A DNA stretch of 64,000 bases from positions 1 to 64,000 of the forward strand of contig JAEYBE010000005.1 of the NCBI GenBank assembly GCA_023404495.1, written 5' to 3'. The notes beneath the pieces are model-generated. The model was not told where the DNA came from. It made no database searches and saw only the letters and a list, made by a program, of their open reading frames with translations. Of this stretch, positions 9,148 to 17,429 are shown in pieces (the first letter of the stretch is position 1; each line of letters opens with the position of its first letter). The DNA is from Actinomycetes bacterium (GTDB lineage: Bacteria; Actinomycetota; Thermoleophilia; Solirubrobacterales; JACPNS01). Position numbers and translations under genes: made by a program.

Positions 9148-9153
9148 TACTAT
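9148..9153 (+). promoter_or_regulatory. -10 box TACTAT for a leaderless start at 9160
   Basis: TACTAT, then GGCGTA, then the ATG at 9160. The 6-base spacing predicts a leaderless transcript. Confidence 0.6.
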
Positions 9154-9159
9154 GGCGTA

Positions 9160-9474
9160 ATGAAGAAACTCGCTCTCCTCCTCTGTCTCGTATTCACCCT
9201 CAGCTTCTCCTCGCTGGCCGTAAGCGCCGGTGCGGCACCGACCGGCGACACGCCGGCGGTTGAGATCGCCAAGAAGAAGAAAAAGAAGAAGAAGTCCAAG
9301 AAGTGCAAGCCGGGCTACAAGAAGTCCGGCAGCAAGTGCAAGAAGGGCCCGTACAAGAAGGGCCAGACCTGCGCCATGGCCGATCAGGACAAGTACAAGA
9401 AGTACGGCTACGTCTGCCTCGACCTCTCGACGCCGGGCTTCCCGCTGACTTACCTCGACGTCTACAAGAAATAG
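9160..9474 (+). CDS. Small secreted Lys/Cys-rich protein
   Basis: 104 residues. A clear signal peptide (MKKLALLLCLVFTLSF..., cleavage near AGAAP, about residue 26) is followed by a run of nine Lys interrupted late by Ser, and then a CKPGYKKSGSKCKKGPYKKG segment of the kind repeated in other secreted proteins of this genome. A short C-terminal part has two more Cys. The very basic segment may bind wall polymers or nucleic acid; that is inference. No enzyme motif. The start is fixed by the TACTAT box 6 bases upstream. Similar CKKGYK units occur in the metalloprotease at 11189-12427. Confidence 0.78.
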   Translation: MKKLALLLCLVFTLSFSSLAVSAGAAPTGDTPAVEIAKKKKKKKKSKKCKPGYKKSGSKCKKGPYKKGQTCAMADQDKYKKYGYVCLDLSTPGFPLTYLDVYKK

Positions 9475-9562
9475 CGCCGCCGCGGGCGCAGTCGAGCCGC
9501 GGAACGGCCAATCGATCGCGCCGAGCTAAGGCACCACGGGTGAGGTGCCGAAATCCGGTGTC

Positions 9563-11104
9563 ATGAAACTCTTTCGTTGGCGCTTGCTTGCGCCCGCCTG
9601 CGCGCTGGCCGCGCTGATTGTCTCCGTACCGTCGTCCAGCGCGATCGATGTACAGATCGTCAACGAAACCGGGCGTGATCCGAGCTCGATCTACTTGTTG
9701 CTGCATAACGGTTCAAGCACCGACGGGCAGCTCCCGGCCGAGACGCCGGTGCAGCTGAGCAATGTCGCTGGGCAATCCTTTGGCCTTGGCGACATCAACG
9801 CCGGTCGTCTGTTTATTTCCTACGACCAGCCGGTGACTGCTGCCGATCCTCCGACCTATCCGGTGCGCAACGACAAGATCGAGTTCACCAACCCCGGAAA
9901 AGCCAACCTGACATCGGTCGATTTCTTCGGCATCCCGATCGACATTCAGACGCTCGATTCGAGTGGCAACGTGCTCGAGTCGCTCGCATTCCGCTGCCAC
10001 ACGTCGACGATCAAGCCAGCGCTGCTGGCGAATCAGGGTGGACCGGCGGCGCAGATTCTGACCGGTGCCGGCGCGTTTTCAAGGGTGCTCTCGCCGCAGC
10101 TTGCTCCTTCGGCCTATCCCCAGATGACGGCCTACTTGAGCTCAATGTCCGGAAAGACGATCCAGCTTCAGAGCAAGTACTACGGAAACCCGTTTCAGAC
10201 GACGAACTACAGCGGCACGTTCCAGCCCGATGGTTCGATCAGCCTGACTGGAACGATCTCGACGCCTGGGACGAACTCGACGGTGGCAGGACAACCGCTT
10301 GTGATCCAGGGATCGTCGCTTCTTGAAGCGATCTACACCGGGAACGGGAACTACACGGTTGGCGGCAATCCGGCTCAGGTTTCCGACAACGACGTCTATG
10401 CAGTGATCTATCGCGACGTTGCGGCCGGCTTTGCGCTCGGCTACTGGGGCGGGAAGTACGGAAACAACGGCGCCTCATGGTTTGGTCAGCCGCCGTTCGC
10501 CGCCGCGTGGACCTCGCCGCCGAACTTCGCTCCGTACTTCCACCAGTATGCGGCCACGATTGCCAGCTACTCAGACTCATACGGCTTCTCGTTCAGCGAC
10601 GTCGGGCCGGCGCAAGTGCAGGCGTCGCTCGACAGTTCGGTCGCGACGATGCGGGTGATCATCGATTCTGATCAAGGCCCCGCCGCGCCCGGGTGTGCGG
10701 GCCAGGTCACGCCGCCTGCTCCGGTCGTTCCGCCCGCGCCCGCGGTGAAGAAGCAGGCCGATGTAAAGATCAACTCGCGCTCGCTCCGGCTGGACCGGCG
10801 CGGGCGTGCATTCCTTGCACTTCGCTGCGTCGGCGACCCGTGCAAAGGACGGGTGCTGGTGAAGTCGCGGCTGCGTCTGCGCGGCAAGCTGCGGACGGTC
10901 GTGATCGGCAAGGCAAATCTGCGCGTCGGCGAGAACCGCAGCCAGCGGCTGCGCCTGAGTTTCACCCGCACCGGCCGGTCGGCCGTCTCGCGCGCCAAGC
11001 GGCGCGGTCTTTCGGCGGTCGCCTTCGCGCAGCTAGGACCGTTCGCCAAGCCGACCGTCGTCGAGAGCAGGCGTCTGAAGATCTATCCGCCCAAGCGCAA
11101 CTGA
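9563..11104 (+). CDS. Secreted GH64 / thaumatin-like beta-1,3-glucanase family protein
   Basis: 513 residues with a signal peptide ending near SSSAID (about residue 25). The body resembles the GH64-TLP superfamily (laminaripentaose-producing beta-1,3-glucanases): an early strand pair IVNETGRDPSSIYLLL, AGRLFISYD, a central VLSPQLAPSAYP segment, and late YRDVAAGFALGYWGGKYG and YGFSFSDVG motifs. The catalytic Glu/Asp pair cannot be placed by eye, so activity is uncertain. After a Pro-rich linker (VVPPAPAVKK) comes a basic beta-rich C-terminal domain of about 110 residues with one close Cys pair (ALRCVGDPCKG). ATG 9563 is preferred to GTG 9545, which lies in a small hairpin. Confidence 0.75.
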   Translation: MKLFRWRLLAPACALAALIVSVPSSSAIDVQIVNETGRDPSSIYLLLHNGSSTDGQLPAETPVQLSNVAGQSFGLGDINAGRLFISYDQPVTAADPPTYPVRNDKIEFTNPGKANLTSVDFFGIPIDIQTLDSSGNVLESLAFRCHTSTIKPALLANQGGPAAQILTGAGAFSRVLSPQLAPSAYPQMTAYLSSMSGKTIQLQSKYYGNPFQTTNYSGTFQPDGSISLTGTISTPGTNSTVAGQPLVIQGSSLLEAIYTGNGNYTVGGNPAQVSDNDVYAVIYRDVAAGFALGYWGGKYGNNGASWFGQPPFAAAWTSPPNFAPYFHQYAATIASYSDSYGFSFSDVGPAQVQASLDSSVATMRVIIDSDQGPAAPGCAGQVTPPAPVVPPAPAVKKQADVKINSRSLRLDRRGRAFLALRCVGDPCKGRVLVKSRLRLRGKLRTVVIGKANLRVGENRSQRLRLSFTRTGRSAVSRAKRRGLSAVAFAQLGPFAKPTVVESRRLKIYPPKRN

Positions 11105-11137
11105 TCACCGCTTCCCGGGACTGACGCCGTCGACTTG

Positions 11138-11169
11138 CCATACCTCCGCCCAATCGGGCAGAGGTATGG
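11138..11169. terminator. Bidirectional terminator hairpin between convergent genes
   Basis: CCATACCTC pairs with GAGGTATGG (9 bp), continued after one mismatch by GCCC/GGGC around an AATC loop. It lies between the stops of the GH64-like gene and the metalloprotease. Confidence 0.75.
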
Positions 11170-11188
11170 AGTGTTTGGCCGTTTGGAA

Positions 11189-12427
11189 TCAGGGTGAGAT
11201 CTGACCAGCGGCGTTGAAGGTGATCTTGTCCCATTCGGTCGGTGTCGCCGGCAATACCGTCTTCTGACCATCGCCGTTGATGTCGACCGAGACTGGGTCG
11301 GTGTCGATGTCTTGCGGCGTGAACGGCGAGGCCAGGGTGTCCCAACCACAGTCCCAGTCGAGCCAGCCATCAGACCAGCCCGACCACATCGGCGGATGGG
11401 GGCTTCCGTCCGGGCAGCGGAACGAGACGTACTGCTTGCGCGTTCCGGGAGGAAGGCCGATGCCCGACGTCTCCAGCAACGCGTTTTCATTGAGAGCCGG
11501 AAGTTCATAACGCTGGAAGTCGAGAACCTCGTAGGCGCTGCCGGAGCTTGCGGTTGGTGCGTCGAAGATTCGTACGGACATCACGCTGCGGCGATTCGGA
11601 TTGCCGGGCCCGTGGTCGAGCCCGAGGTTGTGGCCGAGCTCATGCATCAACGGCATTGCGAGATTGCCAGGTTCCGCGTAGACGACCATTTTGATTCCAG
11701 GGAGCGAGGCAACGCCGCCGGCTCCTCCGTTCGCGCAGGTCGGCTGAATCGCGGCCACGTGGTACACGCCCAGGCGCGCGCCGGAAAGATCGGAACCGGT
11801 CGTCATCCCGTCGTTGGTCCCGGGGCAGGCCGGGTTGCTCGCTGAGTAGATGCGCGATCCGCCGCGATCGTAAGAACGCGAAGGGCAGGTCCGGCCGGCG
11901 TCAATCAACAAGTCGATCCCGGTCGAACCATCGGGGTTTACCAGCGGCGCGTTGGCGAATCCGTTGACGACCTGGTCAAACTGGCCACACTCGAGCGAAT
12001 CTCGCATCGACGTGGACGGGTAGTTGAACTGAACGAAGATCGTCTTGCGCAGCGGATTCGACCCGAATTCCTTCTCGCGGCTCGCGCCGATCCCGTCACC
12101 GTCGATGTCCGAGCGATCGAGCGTGACCTTCACGCACTTGCCCGACTTGCTGCTGAGCTTGTAGCCCTTCTTGCACTTGATCTTCTTGCACTTGCCGCTC
12201 TTGGAGCTGAGCTTGTAGCCCTTTTTGCACTTCTTCGTGACGCACTTGCCCTTGGAGTTGCGCTTCTGAGTGATCTTGCACTTCTTCTTTTTGGCCGAGG
12301 TCTGAGCACCGTCGCTGCGGACCTGTGCGGTCGCGACTGATGTTGCGACGAGGGCGGATGCGATTAGAAGTGAAATGGCGAGCAGCAGGAAACCTGCGCG
12401 CGAAGGAGCGAGGAAGTACCGAGTCAT
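11189..12427 (-). CDS. Secreted metzincin-type zinc metalloprotease with Lys/Cys-rich repeats
   Basis: 412 residues with a signal peptide (hydrophobic residues about 11-34). Two near-identical KKCKKGYKLSSKSGKCKK-type repeats follow (about residues 62-100). Next is a Ca-binding-like segment, DIDGDGIGASREKEFGSNP. The catalytic domain carries HELGHNLGLDHG, the HExxHxxGxxH zinc signature, and a following SVMSVR that fits the Met-turn. A second Asp-rich motif, DINGDG, is near the C-terminus. It probably acts outside the cell; the basic repeats may tether it to the wall or to polymers. The ATG is preceded by TAGATT and 6 bases. Substrate unknown. Confidence 0.82.
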   Translation of the reverse strand: MTRYFLAPSRAGFLLLAISLLIASALVATSVATAQVRSDGAQTSAKKKKCKITQKRNSKGKCVTKKCKKGYKLSSKSGKCKKIKCKKGYKLSSKSGKCVKVTLDRSDIDGDGIGASREKEFGSNPLRKTIFVQFNYPSTSMRDSLECGQFDQVVNGFANAPLVNPDGSTGIDLLIDAGRTCPSRSYDRGGSRIYSASNPACPGTNDGMTTGSDLSGARLGVYHVAAIQPTCANGGAGGVASLPGIKMVVYAEPGNLAMPLMHELGHNLGLDHGPGNPNRRSVMSVRIFDAPTASSGSAYEVLDFQRYELPALNENALLETSGIGLPPGTRKQYVSFRCPDGSPHPPMWSGWSDGWLDWDCGWDTLASPFTPQDIDTDPVSVDINGDGQKTVLPATPTEWDKITFNAAGQISP

Positions 12428-12433
12428 GCGCTA

Positions 12434-12439
12434 AATCTA
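12434..12439 (-). promoter_or_regulatory. -10 box TAGATT for the metalloprotease
   Basis: On the minus strand, TAGATT, then TAGCGC, then the ATG at 12427: spacing expected for a leaderless transcript. Confidence 0.55.
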
Positions 12440-12474
12440 GGCGCTGGTCTGGCGGAGCGCCAGCGCCGCCAGGC

Positions 12475-12687
12475 TCATAACTCGAACGCCTCGTCGTGAT
12501 GCAGCCCCGCGCGCTTCATGCGGTCCAGCGACGGCGCGCCGTCGTCGAGCGACTCAAACAGATCGTGGGCCGGCTCGCCGCCGCCGAGATCCATCTGCGG
12601 AATGATCGAGGGGTTGAGATCGGTGTCGGCAAGGATGCTGTCCATCAGCTCACCGGCCTCGCTTGCGAAGTTCTCGGAAAATTCCAT
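12475..12687 (-). CDS. Small acidic protein of unknown function
   Basis: 70 residues, beginning MEFSENFASEAGELMDSIL and ending HHDEAFEL. The start is well supported: a GGAGG ribosome site lies 7 bases before the ATG. The protein is acidic, without Cys, signal peptide or membrane helix, and has a Gly-rich centre (MDLGGGEPAHDL). It is transcribed away from katG across a gap of 193 bases, so the two may share regulation. It could be a regulatory or adaptor peptide; no family recognised. Confidence 0.6.
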   Translation of the reverse strand: MEFSENFASEAGELMDSILADTDLNPSIIPQMDLGGGEPAHDLFESLDDGAPSLDRMKRAGLHHDEAFEL

Positions 12688-12880
12688 TTGGATCGCCTCC
12701 GGTCTGGTCTTGTGTGTCGGGGAACTCCAATTCAACGTACCGAGATCGGAAGTGCGATGTCGCGCACCGATGGACAAACTCGCGGGCTGGCAGTTGTACC
12801 TGTCGGAGTGTGCTGAAATCCAAGCCTGAGATTGCAATTTCTCCGCTCGAGCAAAACCTCCGATCCCAAGAAGGACCTCC

Positions 12881-15100
12881 ATGTCTGACCAACCCGATGC
12901 CGTTGTCGGCGAGATGAACGAAGAGAGCGCTGGGGGCTGCCCGGTCGACCACGACCGATTCCCGCACCCCACGCAGGGCGGCGGCAACACCACTTGGTGG
13001 CCGAACCGCCTGAACCTGAAGATCCTGGCCAAGAACCCGGCCGAGTCGAACCCGCTTGGCGAGGACTTCGACTATCGCGCAGCATTTCTCGCGCTTGACC
13101 TCGACGCCGTCAAGCGCGACATCGAAGAGGTGCTCACGACTTCTGTCGACTGGTGGCCCGCCGACTTTGGTCACTACGGACCCTTCATGATCCGCATGGC
13201 CTGGCACAGCGCCGGCACGTATCGAATTTCCGACGGCCGCGGCGGCGCCGGTGCTGGTCAGCAGCGCTTTGCGCCGCTCAACAGCTGGCCCGACAACGGA
13301 AATCTCGATAAGGCCCGTCGCCTGCTCTGGCCGGTCAAGCAGAAGTACGGCCAGAGCCTCTCTTGGGCTGACCTGATGATCCTCACGGGAAACGTCGCGC
13401 TCGAATCGATGGGCTTTGAGACGTTTGGTTTTGCCGGCGGACGCGAAGACGTCTGGGAGCCGGATGAGGACGTCTACTGGGGACCGGAGACCGAGTGGCT
13501 CGGCGACAAGCGCTACACCGGCGAACGCGATCTGGAGAATCCGCTGGGCGCCGTGCAGATGGGTCTGATCTACGTGAATCCAGAGGGTCCAAACGCGAAC
13601 CCGGATCCGCTCGCCGCAGCCCGTGACATCCGCGAGACGTTCGCGCGCATGGCGATGAACGACGAAGAGACCGTGGCGCTGATCGCCGGCGGACACACCT
13701 TCGGGAAGACTCACGGCGCGGCAGACCCCGACACCTACGTCGGCCCTGAGCCGGAGGCAGCTCCGCTGCAGGACCAGGGACTCGGATGGATCAGCTCTTA
13801 CAAGAGCGGCAGCGGCGAGGACGCGATCACGTCTGGCCTTGAAGTCACGTGGACGTCGACTCCGACGCAGTGGAGCAATGACTTCTTCGACAAGCTCTTC
13901 GGCAACGAATGGGAGCCGGACAAGAGTCCTGCCGGCGCACACCAGTGGGTGGCCAAGGCCTCTGAAGAAACCGTCCCAGGTCCCGAGCCGGATTCCGCGC
14001 CGCGCAAGCCGACGATGCTCACCACTGACTTGTCGCTGCGGATCGACCCCGAGTACGAGAAGATCTCGCGTCGCTTCCACGAGAACCCGGCCGAGTTTGC
14101 CGACGCGTTCGCGCGCGCGTGGTTCAAGCTCACGCACCGCGACATGGGTCCGATCGCCCGCTACCTCGGTCCCGAGGTTCCAAGCGAAGAGTTGATCTGG
14201 CAGGACCCGCTGCCCAAGCGCGACTTCGAGCTGATCGGCGACGCCGAGATCGCCGATCTCAAGCAGCGCATCCTCGACTCCGGTCTATCGATCTCGGAGC
14301 TCGTCTCGACGGCCTGGTCGTCGGCGGCTTCGTTTCGCGGCAGCGACAAGCGTGGTGGCGCCAACGGAGCGCGCATCCGCTTCGCGCCGCAGCGCGACTG
14401 GGAGGTCAACGACCCGCAGCAACTGGCCAGTGTCCTGAGCAAGCTTGAGTCGATTCAGGGCGATTTCAACGGCGCCCAGAACGGCAGCGGCAAGCGCGTC
14501 TCGCTGGCCGACCTGATTGTTCTGGGCGGCTGCGCCGCAATCGAGCAGGCTGCCAAGGACGCCGGCCACGAGGTCTCGGTTCCGTTCACGCCGGGGCGCG
14601 TCGACGCCACGGAGGAGCAGACCGACTCCGAGTCGTTCGAGGCGCTCGAGCCGTCGGCCGACGGCTTTCGCAACTGGGTCCGCGAGGGACACCCGCTGCC
14701 GGCTGAGTACATGCTGATCGACCGGTCGAATCTGCTCACGCTGACCGCCCCCGAGATGACCGTCCTCGTCGGCGGTCTGCGCGTGCTTGGCGCGAACCAG
14801 GGCGGCTCAAAGCACGGCGTCTTCACGGAGAGTCCGGGCAAGCTCACGAACGACTTCTTCGTGAACCTGCTGGAGCTCGGCACGACTTGGGTGCCGACGT
14901 CGCCGTCCGAGGACACCTTCGAGTCGTCCGACGGTCGCTGGAGCGGGAGCCGCGTGGATCTCGTGTTCGGATCCAACTCCGAACTTCGTGCGCTGGCAGA
15001 GGTTTACGCCAGCAACGACGCCAGCGAGAAGTTCGTCAAGGACTTCGTCGCCGCTTGGGACAAGGTCATGGACCTTGACCGCTTCGACCTCGACGCCTGA
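12881..15100 (+). CDS. katG: Catalase-peroxidase
   Basis: Bifunctional haem catalase-peroxidase, 739 residues, the usual length with both the active N-terminal and the inactive C-terminal peroxidase domain. Seen: distal-side RMAWHSAGTYR (Arg, Trp and His of the catalytic site), MGLIYVNPEGPNANPDP with the Tyr, and RMAMND with the Met, that together with the distal Trp form the family's crosslinked adduct; and the proximal haem ligand in GGHTFGKTHG. The ATG follows GAAGGACCTCC. No fur-type repressor gene adjoins. It detoxifies peroxide in the cytoplasm. A strong hairpin follows the stop. Confidence 0.97.
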   Translation: MSDQPDAVVGEMNEESAGGCPVDHDRFPHPTQGGGNTTWWPNRLNLKILAKNPAESNPLGEDFDYRAAFLALDLDAVKRDIEEVLTTSVDWWPADFGHYGPFMIRMAWHSAGTYRISDGRGGAGAGQQRFAPLNSWPDNGNLDKARRLLWPVKQKYGQSLSWADLMILTGNVALESMGFETFGFAGGREDVWEPDEDVYWGPETEWLGDKRYTGERDLENPLGAVQMGLIYVNPEGPNANPDPLAAARDIRETFARMAMNDEETVALIAGGHTFGKTHGAADPDTYVGPEPEAAPLQDQGLGWISSYKSGSGEDAITSGLEVTWTSTPTQWSNDFFDKLFGNEWEPDKSPAGAHQWVAKASEETVPGPEPDSAPRKPTMLTTDLSLRIDPEYEKISRRFHENPAEFADAFARAWFKLTHRDMGPIARYLGPEVPSEELIWQDPLPKRDFELIGDAEIADLKQRILDSGLSISELVSTAWSSAASFRGSDKRGGANGARIRFAPQRDWEVNDPQQLASVLSKLESIQGDFNGAQNGSGKRVSLADLIVLGGCAAIEQAAKDAGHEVSVPFTPGRVDATEEQTDSESFEALEPSADGFRNWVREGHPLPAEYMLIDRSNLLTLTAPEMTVLVGGLRVLGANQGGSKHGVFTESPGKLTNDFFVNLLELGTTWVPTSPSEDTFESSDGRWSGSRVDLVFGSNSELRALAEVYASNDASEKFVKDFVAAWDKVMDLDRFDLDA

Positions 15101-15108
15101 TTGAGAAA

Positions 15109-15139
15109 CCCGGGCCGGCCGCGCAACGGCCGGCTCGGG
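15109..15139 (+). terminator. Terminator-like hairpin after katG
   Basis: A 13-bp stem (CCCGGGCCGGCCG with CGGCCGGCTCGGG, one G-T pair) around a CGCAA loop starts 8 bases after the katG stop. There is no T-run; such GC hairpins commonly end genes in actinobacteria. Confidence 0.65.
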
Positions 15140-15146
15140 ATCTCGT

Positions 15147-15152
15147 TAGTAT
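15147..15152 (+). promoter_or_regulatory. -10 box TAGTAT for the toxin-antitoxin pair
   Basis: TAGTAT, six bases (GAAGTT), then ATG 15159. Predicts a leaderless antitoxin mRNA. Confidence 0.55.
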
Positions 15153-15158
15153 GAAGTT

Positions 15159-15416
15159 ATGAACCGCATAACAATCAGCGTCACGCCTGAGATTGAGCAG
15201 GCGATGCGACGCGAGGCGCGGCGGCGAGGCAGTTCAGTCTCGGCGGTCGCCCGGGACGCGCTCGGGCAGCACCTGCATCTCGTAGTTAGCCCGCACGGCA
15301 ATCGCCACGTCGGATTCGCTGCGCTTGGCAACAGCAACGAGCCAGGCGCAGCCGAGCGAGTGGAAGAAATTCTCGCCGCAGAATGGGGGGACCCGGATTT
15401 CGATCGCGATCGTTGA
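15159..15416 (+). CDS. Ribbon-helix-helix antitoxin (CopG/VapB-like)
   Basis: 85 residues. The N-terminal half (MNRITISVTPEIEQAMRREA followed by RRRGSSVSAVARDALGQHL) matches the strand-helix-helix pattern of RHH DNA-binding antitoxins; the C-terminal part would neutralise the toxin. It overlaps the PIN-domain gene downstream, as in VapBC modules. RHH antitoxins usually repress their own operon, alone or with the toxin. Confidence 0.85.
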   Translation: MNRITISVTPEIEQAMRREARRRGSSVSAVARDALGQHLHLVVSPHGNRHVGFAALGNSNEPGAAERVEEILAAEWGDPDFDRDR

Positions 15417-15810
15417 CACTGGCCCGCTTTTCGCCGCCGCCGCCGCGAATGACCCGCATCATCGTGAGTGCGTCGCGGTACTCGCCGACCCGGGATTGCG
15501 CCCGGTGATACCGACGATGGTCGTCGCCGAGACTTGTCACATGATCGCGACACGCATCGGCTCACACGCCGAAGCAGGATTCCTTCGCGAATTACTCAAC
15601 TGGGAGGTCGAGAGTCCGACCTCAACCGACTGGACCCGTATCGCCGAACTCACGGAGCAATACGCTGACCTGCAGCTAGGCGGCACCGACGCGTCGTTGA
15701 TCGCAACGGCCGAACGCCTCGAAGCGACAAAGATCCTCACGCTCGATCGCCGACACTTCTCCGTCGTGCGGCCTGCGCACACGGATTTCTTCGAGCTGCT
15801 CCCCGCCTAG
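15325..15810 (+). CDS. PIN-domain toxin (VapC-like ribonuclease)
   Basis: PIN-domain RNase, partner of the RHH antitoxin. Acidic catalytic residues seen: first Asp in IVDTGPLFA, Glu in VVAETCHMI, Asp in GGTDASLIATAE and Asp in ILTLDRRHF. The only ordinary in-frame start is TTG 15325, which overlaps the antitoxin by 92 bases and adds about 27 non-homologous residues. VapC proteins normally begin a few residues before the first Asp, which here would require ATT at 15397 (GGGGGG ribosome-site-like tract 6 bases upstream) or ATC 15403. The coordinate given is the longest form. Its stop shares bases with the convergent carboxylase stop. Confidence 0.85.
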   Translation: MATATSQAQPSEWKKFSPQNGGTRISIAIVDTGPLFAAAAANDPHHRECVAVLADPGLRPVIPTMVVAETCHMIATRIGSHAEAGFLRELLNWEVESPTSTDWTRIAELTEQYADLQLGGTDASLIATAERLEATKILTLDRRHFSVVRPAHTDFFELLPA

Positions 15811-17369
15811 AGCGGAATATTGCCGTGCTTGCGCTTGGGGCGCTCGACACGCTTGTTCTGGAGCATCTCCAGAGCCTTGATCAGCTTCGGGCGCGTCTCG
15901 TGCGGGACGATGACGTCGTCGATGTAGCCGCGCTCGGCCGCGCTGTACGGGTTGGCAAAGCGCGCCTTGTAGTCGTCCATCAGCTTCTGACGGCGCTCGT
16001 CGGGCGTCGGAGAAGCAGCAATGTCCTTGCGGTAAATGATGTTGACCGCGCCCTCGGGGCCCATCACCGCAACCTCAGCGGTCGGCCAGGCGAAGTTGAA
16101 GTCGATGCCGAGGTGCTTTGACCCCATGACGTCGTATGCGCCGCCGTAGGCCTTGCGCGTGATCACGGTGATCTTCGGCACGGTCGCCTCGGTGATCGCG
16201 TAGAGCAGTTTCGCGCCGTGACGGATGATGCCGCCCCACTCCTGCGCCGTGCCGGGCAAGAAGCCCGGGACGTCAGCCATCGTGATGATCGGGATGTTGA
16301 AAGCGTCGCAGGTGCGCACGAAGCGGGCACCCTTGGCCGAGGCGTCAATGTCGAGCACGCCTGCCATCTGGTTGGGCTGATTGCCCATGATGCCCACGGA
16401 GATCCCGCCGAGGCGCGCGAAGCCGACGATGATGTTCTTGGCCCAGTGCTCCTGGACCTCGAAGAACTCCTCGTCGTCGACGATCTTCTCGACGACCTTG
16501 CGCATGTCGTAAGGCTTGTTCGGGTTGTCCGGGACGAGCGTGTCGAGCGCGAGGTCCATGCGCTCGGGGTCGTCGCCGGTCTCGACGCGCGGCGGCAGCT
16601 CGAGGTTGTTCTGAGGCATGAAGCTCATCAGGTAGCGCACATCCTCAAGGCACTCTTCCTCGGAGTTTGAGGCGAAGTGGGCGACGCCCGACTTCGAGTT
16701 GTGCGTCATCGCGCCGCCGAGCTCTTCGAAGGTCGGCTCTTCACCGGTGACGGTCTTGATCACGTCGGGCCCGGTGATGAACATGTGGCTGGTCTCTTTG
16801 ACCATGAAGATGAAGTCGGTCATCGCCGGCGAGTAGACGGCGCCGCCGGCGCACGGTCCCATGATCACCGAGATCTGCGGCACGACACCGCTGCTCTTGA
16901 CGTTGCGGGCGAAGACTTCGCCGTAGGCGCCAAGCGAGACGACGCCTTCCTGGATGCGCGCGCCGCCAGAGTCGTTGATACCGATCACAGGGCAGCCGAT
17001 CTTCTCGGCGAGGTCCATGATCTTGCACATCTTCTCGCTCATCACTTCGCCGAGTGAACCGCCGAAGACCGTGAAGTCCTGGGAGAAGACGCAGACAGGG
17101 CGCCCGTCGATCAGGCCGTGGCCGGTGACGACCGCGTCGCCCCACGGGCGGTTCTTCTCCATCGAGAAGTCGTAGGTGCGGTGGCGCACGAAGGTGTCGA
17201 CTTCCTGGAAGGAGCCCGGGTCGAGCAGCTTGGTGATGCGCTCGCGCGCGGTCAGCTTGCCCTTGGCGTGCTGCTTCTCAGTCGCGACCTCGTCGTGGTG
17301 CGCGCTCGCACGCAGCTCGTCGAGTTGCTCGACCTTCTCTTCGTATGTCTCTGGAACCTTCTGTCGCAT
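15807..17369 (-). CDS. Acyl-CoA carboxylase beta subunit (propionyl-CoA carboxylase type)
   Basis: Carboxyltransferase subunit, about 520 residues, full length for PccB/AccD-type proteins. It moves the carboxyl group from biotin to propionyl- or acetyl-CoA. Seen: GINDSGGARIQEG and GPCAGGAVYSPA (first crotonase-fold half), and MADVPGFLPGTAQEW with RKAYGGAYDVMGSKH (second half). The C-terminal KRKHGNIPL is typical. The start at 17369 is preceded by TATGAT with a 10-base gap; an upstream ATG lies inside that box. The biotin-carrying alpha subunit is not in the window. With the methylmalonyl-CoA mutase at 20312-21946 it suggests propionyl-CoA to succinyl-CoA metabolism. Confidence 0.92.
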   Translation of the reverse strand: MRQKVPETYEEKVEQLDELRASAHHDEVATEKQHAKGKLTARERITKLLDPGSFQEVDTFVRHRTYDFSMEKNRPWGDAVVTGHGLIDGRPVCVFSQDFTVFGGSLGEVMSEKMCKIMDLAEKIGCPVIGINDSGGARIQEGVVSLGAYGEVFARNVKSSGVVPQISVIMGPCAGGAVYSPAMTDFIFMVKETSHMFITGPDVIKTVTGEEPTFEELGGAMTHNSKSGVAHFASNSEEECLEDVRYLMSFMPQNNLELPPRVETGDDPERMDLALDTLVPDNPNKPYDMRKVVEKIVDDEEFFEVQEHWAKNIIVGFARLGGISVGIMGNQPNQMAGVLDIDASAKGARFVRTCDAFNIPIITMADVPGFLPGTAQEWGGIIRHGAKLLYAITEATVPKITVITRKAYGGAYDVMGSKHLGIDFNFAWPTAEVAVMGPEGAVNIIYRKDIAASPTPDERRQKLMDDYKARFANPYSAAERGYIDDVIVPHETRPKLIKALEMLQNKRVERPKRKHGNIPL

Positions 17370-17379
17370 GGGGCGCGAA

Positions 17380-17385
17380 ATCATA
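17380..17385 (-). promoter_or_regulatory. -10 box TATGAT for the carboxylase gene
   Basis: TATGAT on the minus strand, 10 bases before ATG 17369, predicting a very short leader. Confidence 0.4.
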
Positions 17386-17429
17386 TGCGACCGGAAATGT
17401 CGCTCCATTTGGAACAATCCAGCGGCTGA

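Noticed and set aside
9530..9549. GGCACC/GGTGCC hairpin as a terminator after the Lys-rich peptide gene
   Set aside because: Only 6 bp with an 8-base loop and no T-run; used only to doubt the GTG start at 9545.
12831..12838. ATTGCAAT as a Fur/PerR box for katG
   Set aside because: Only 8 bp of dyad; too short to assign, and no fur-type gene adjoins.
12650..14137. A 495-codon open frame antisense to katG
   Set aside because: Composition-driven shadow of katG; Arg/Val-rich with no family features.
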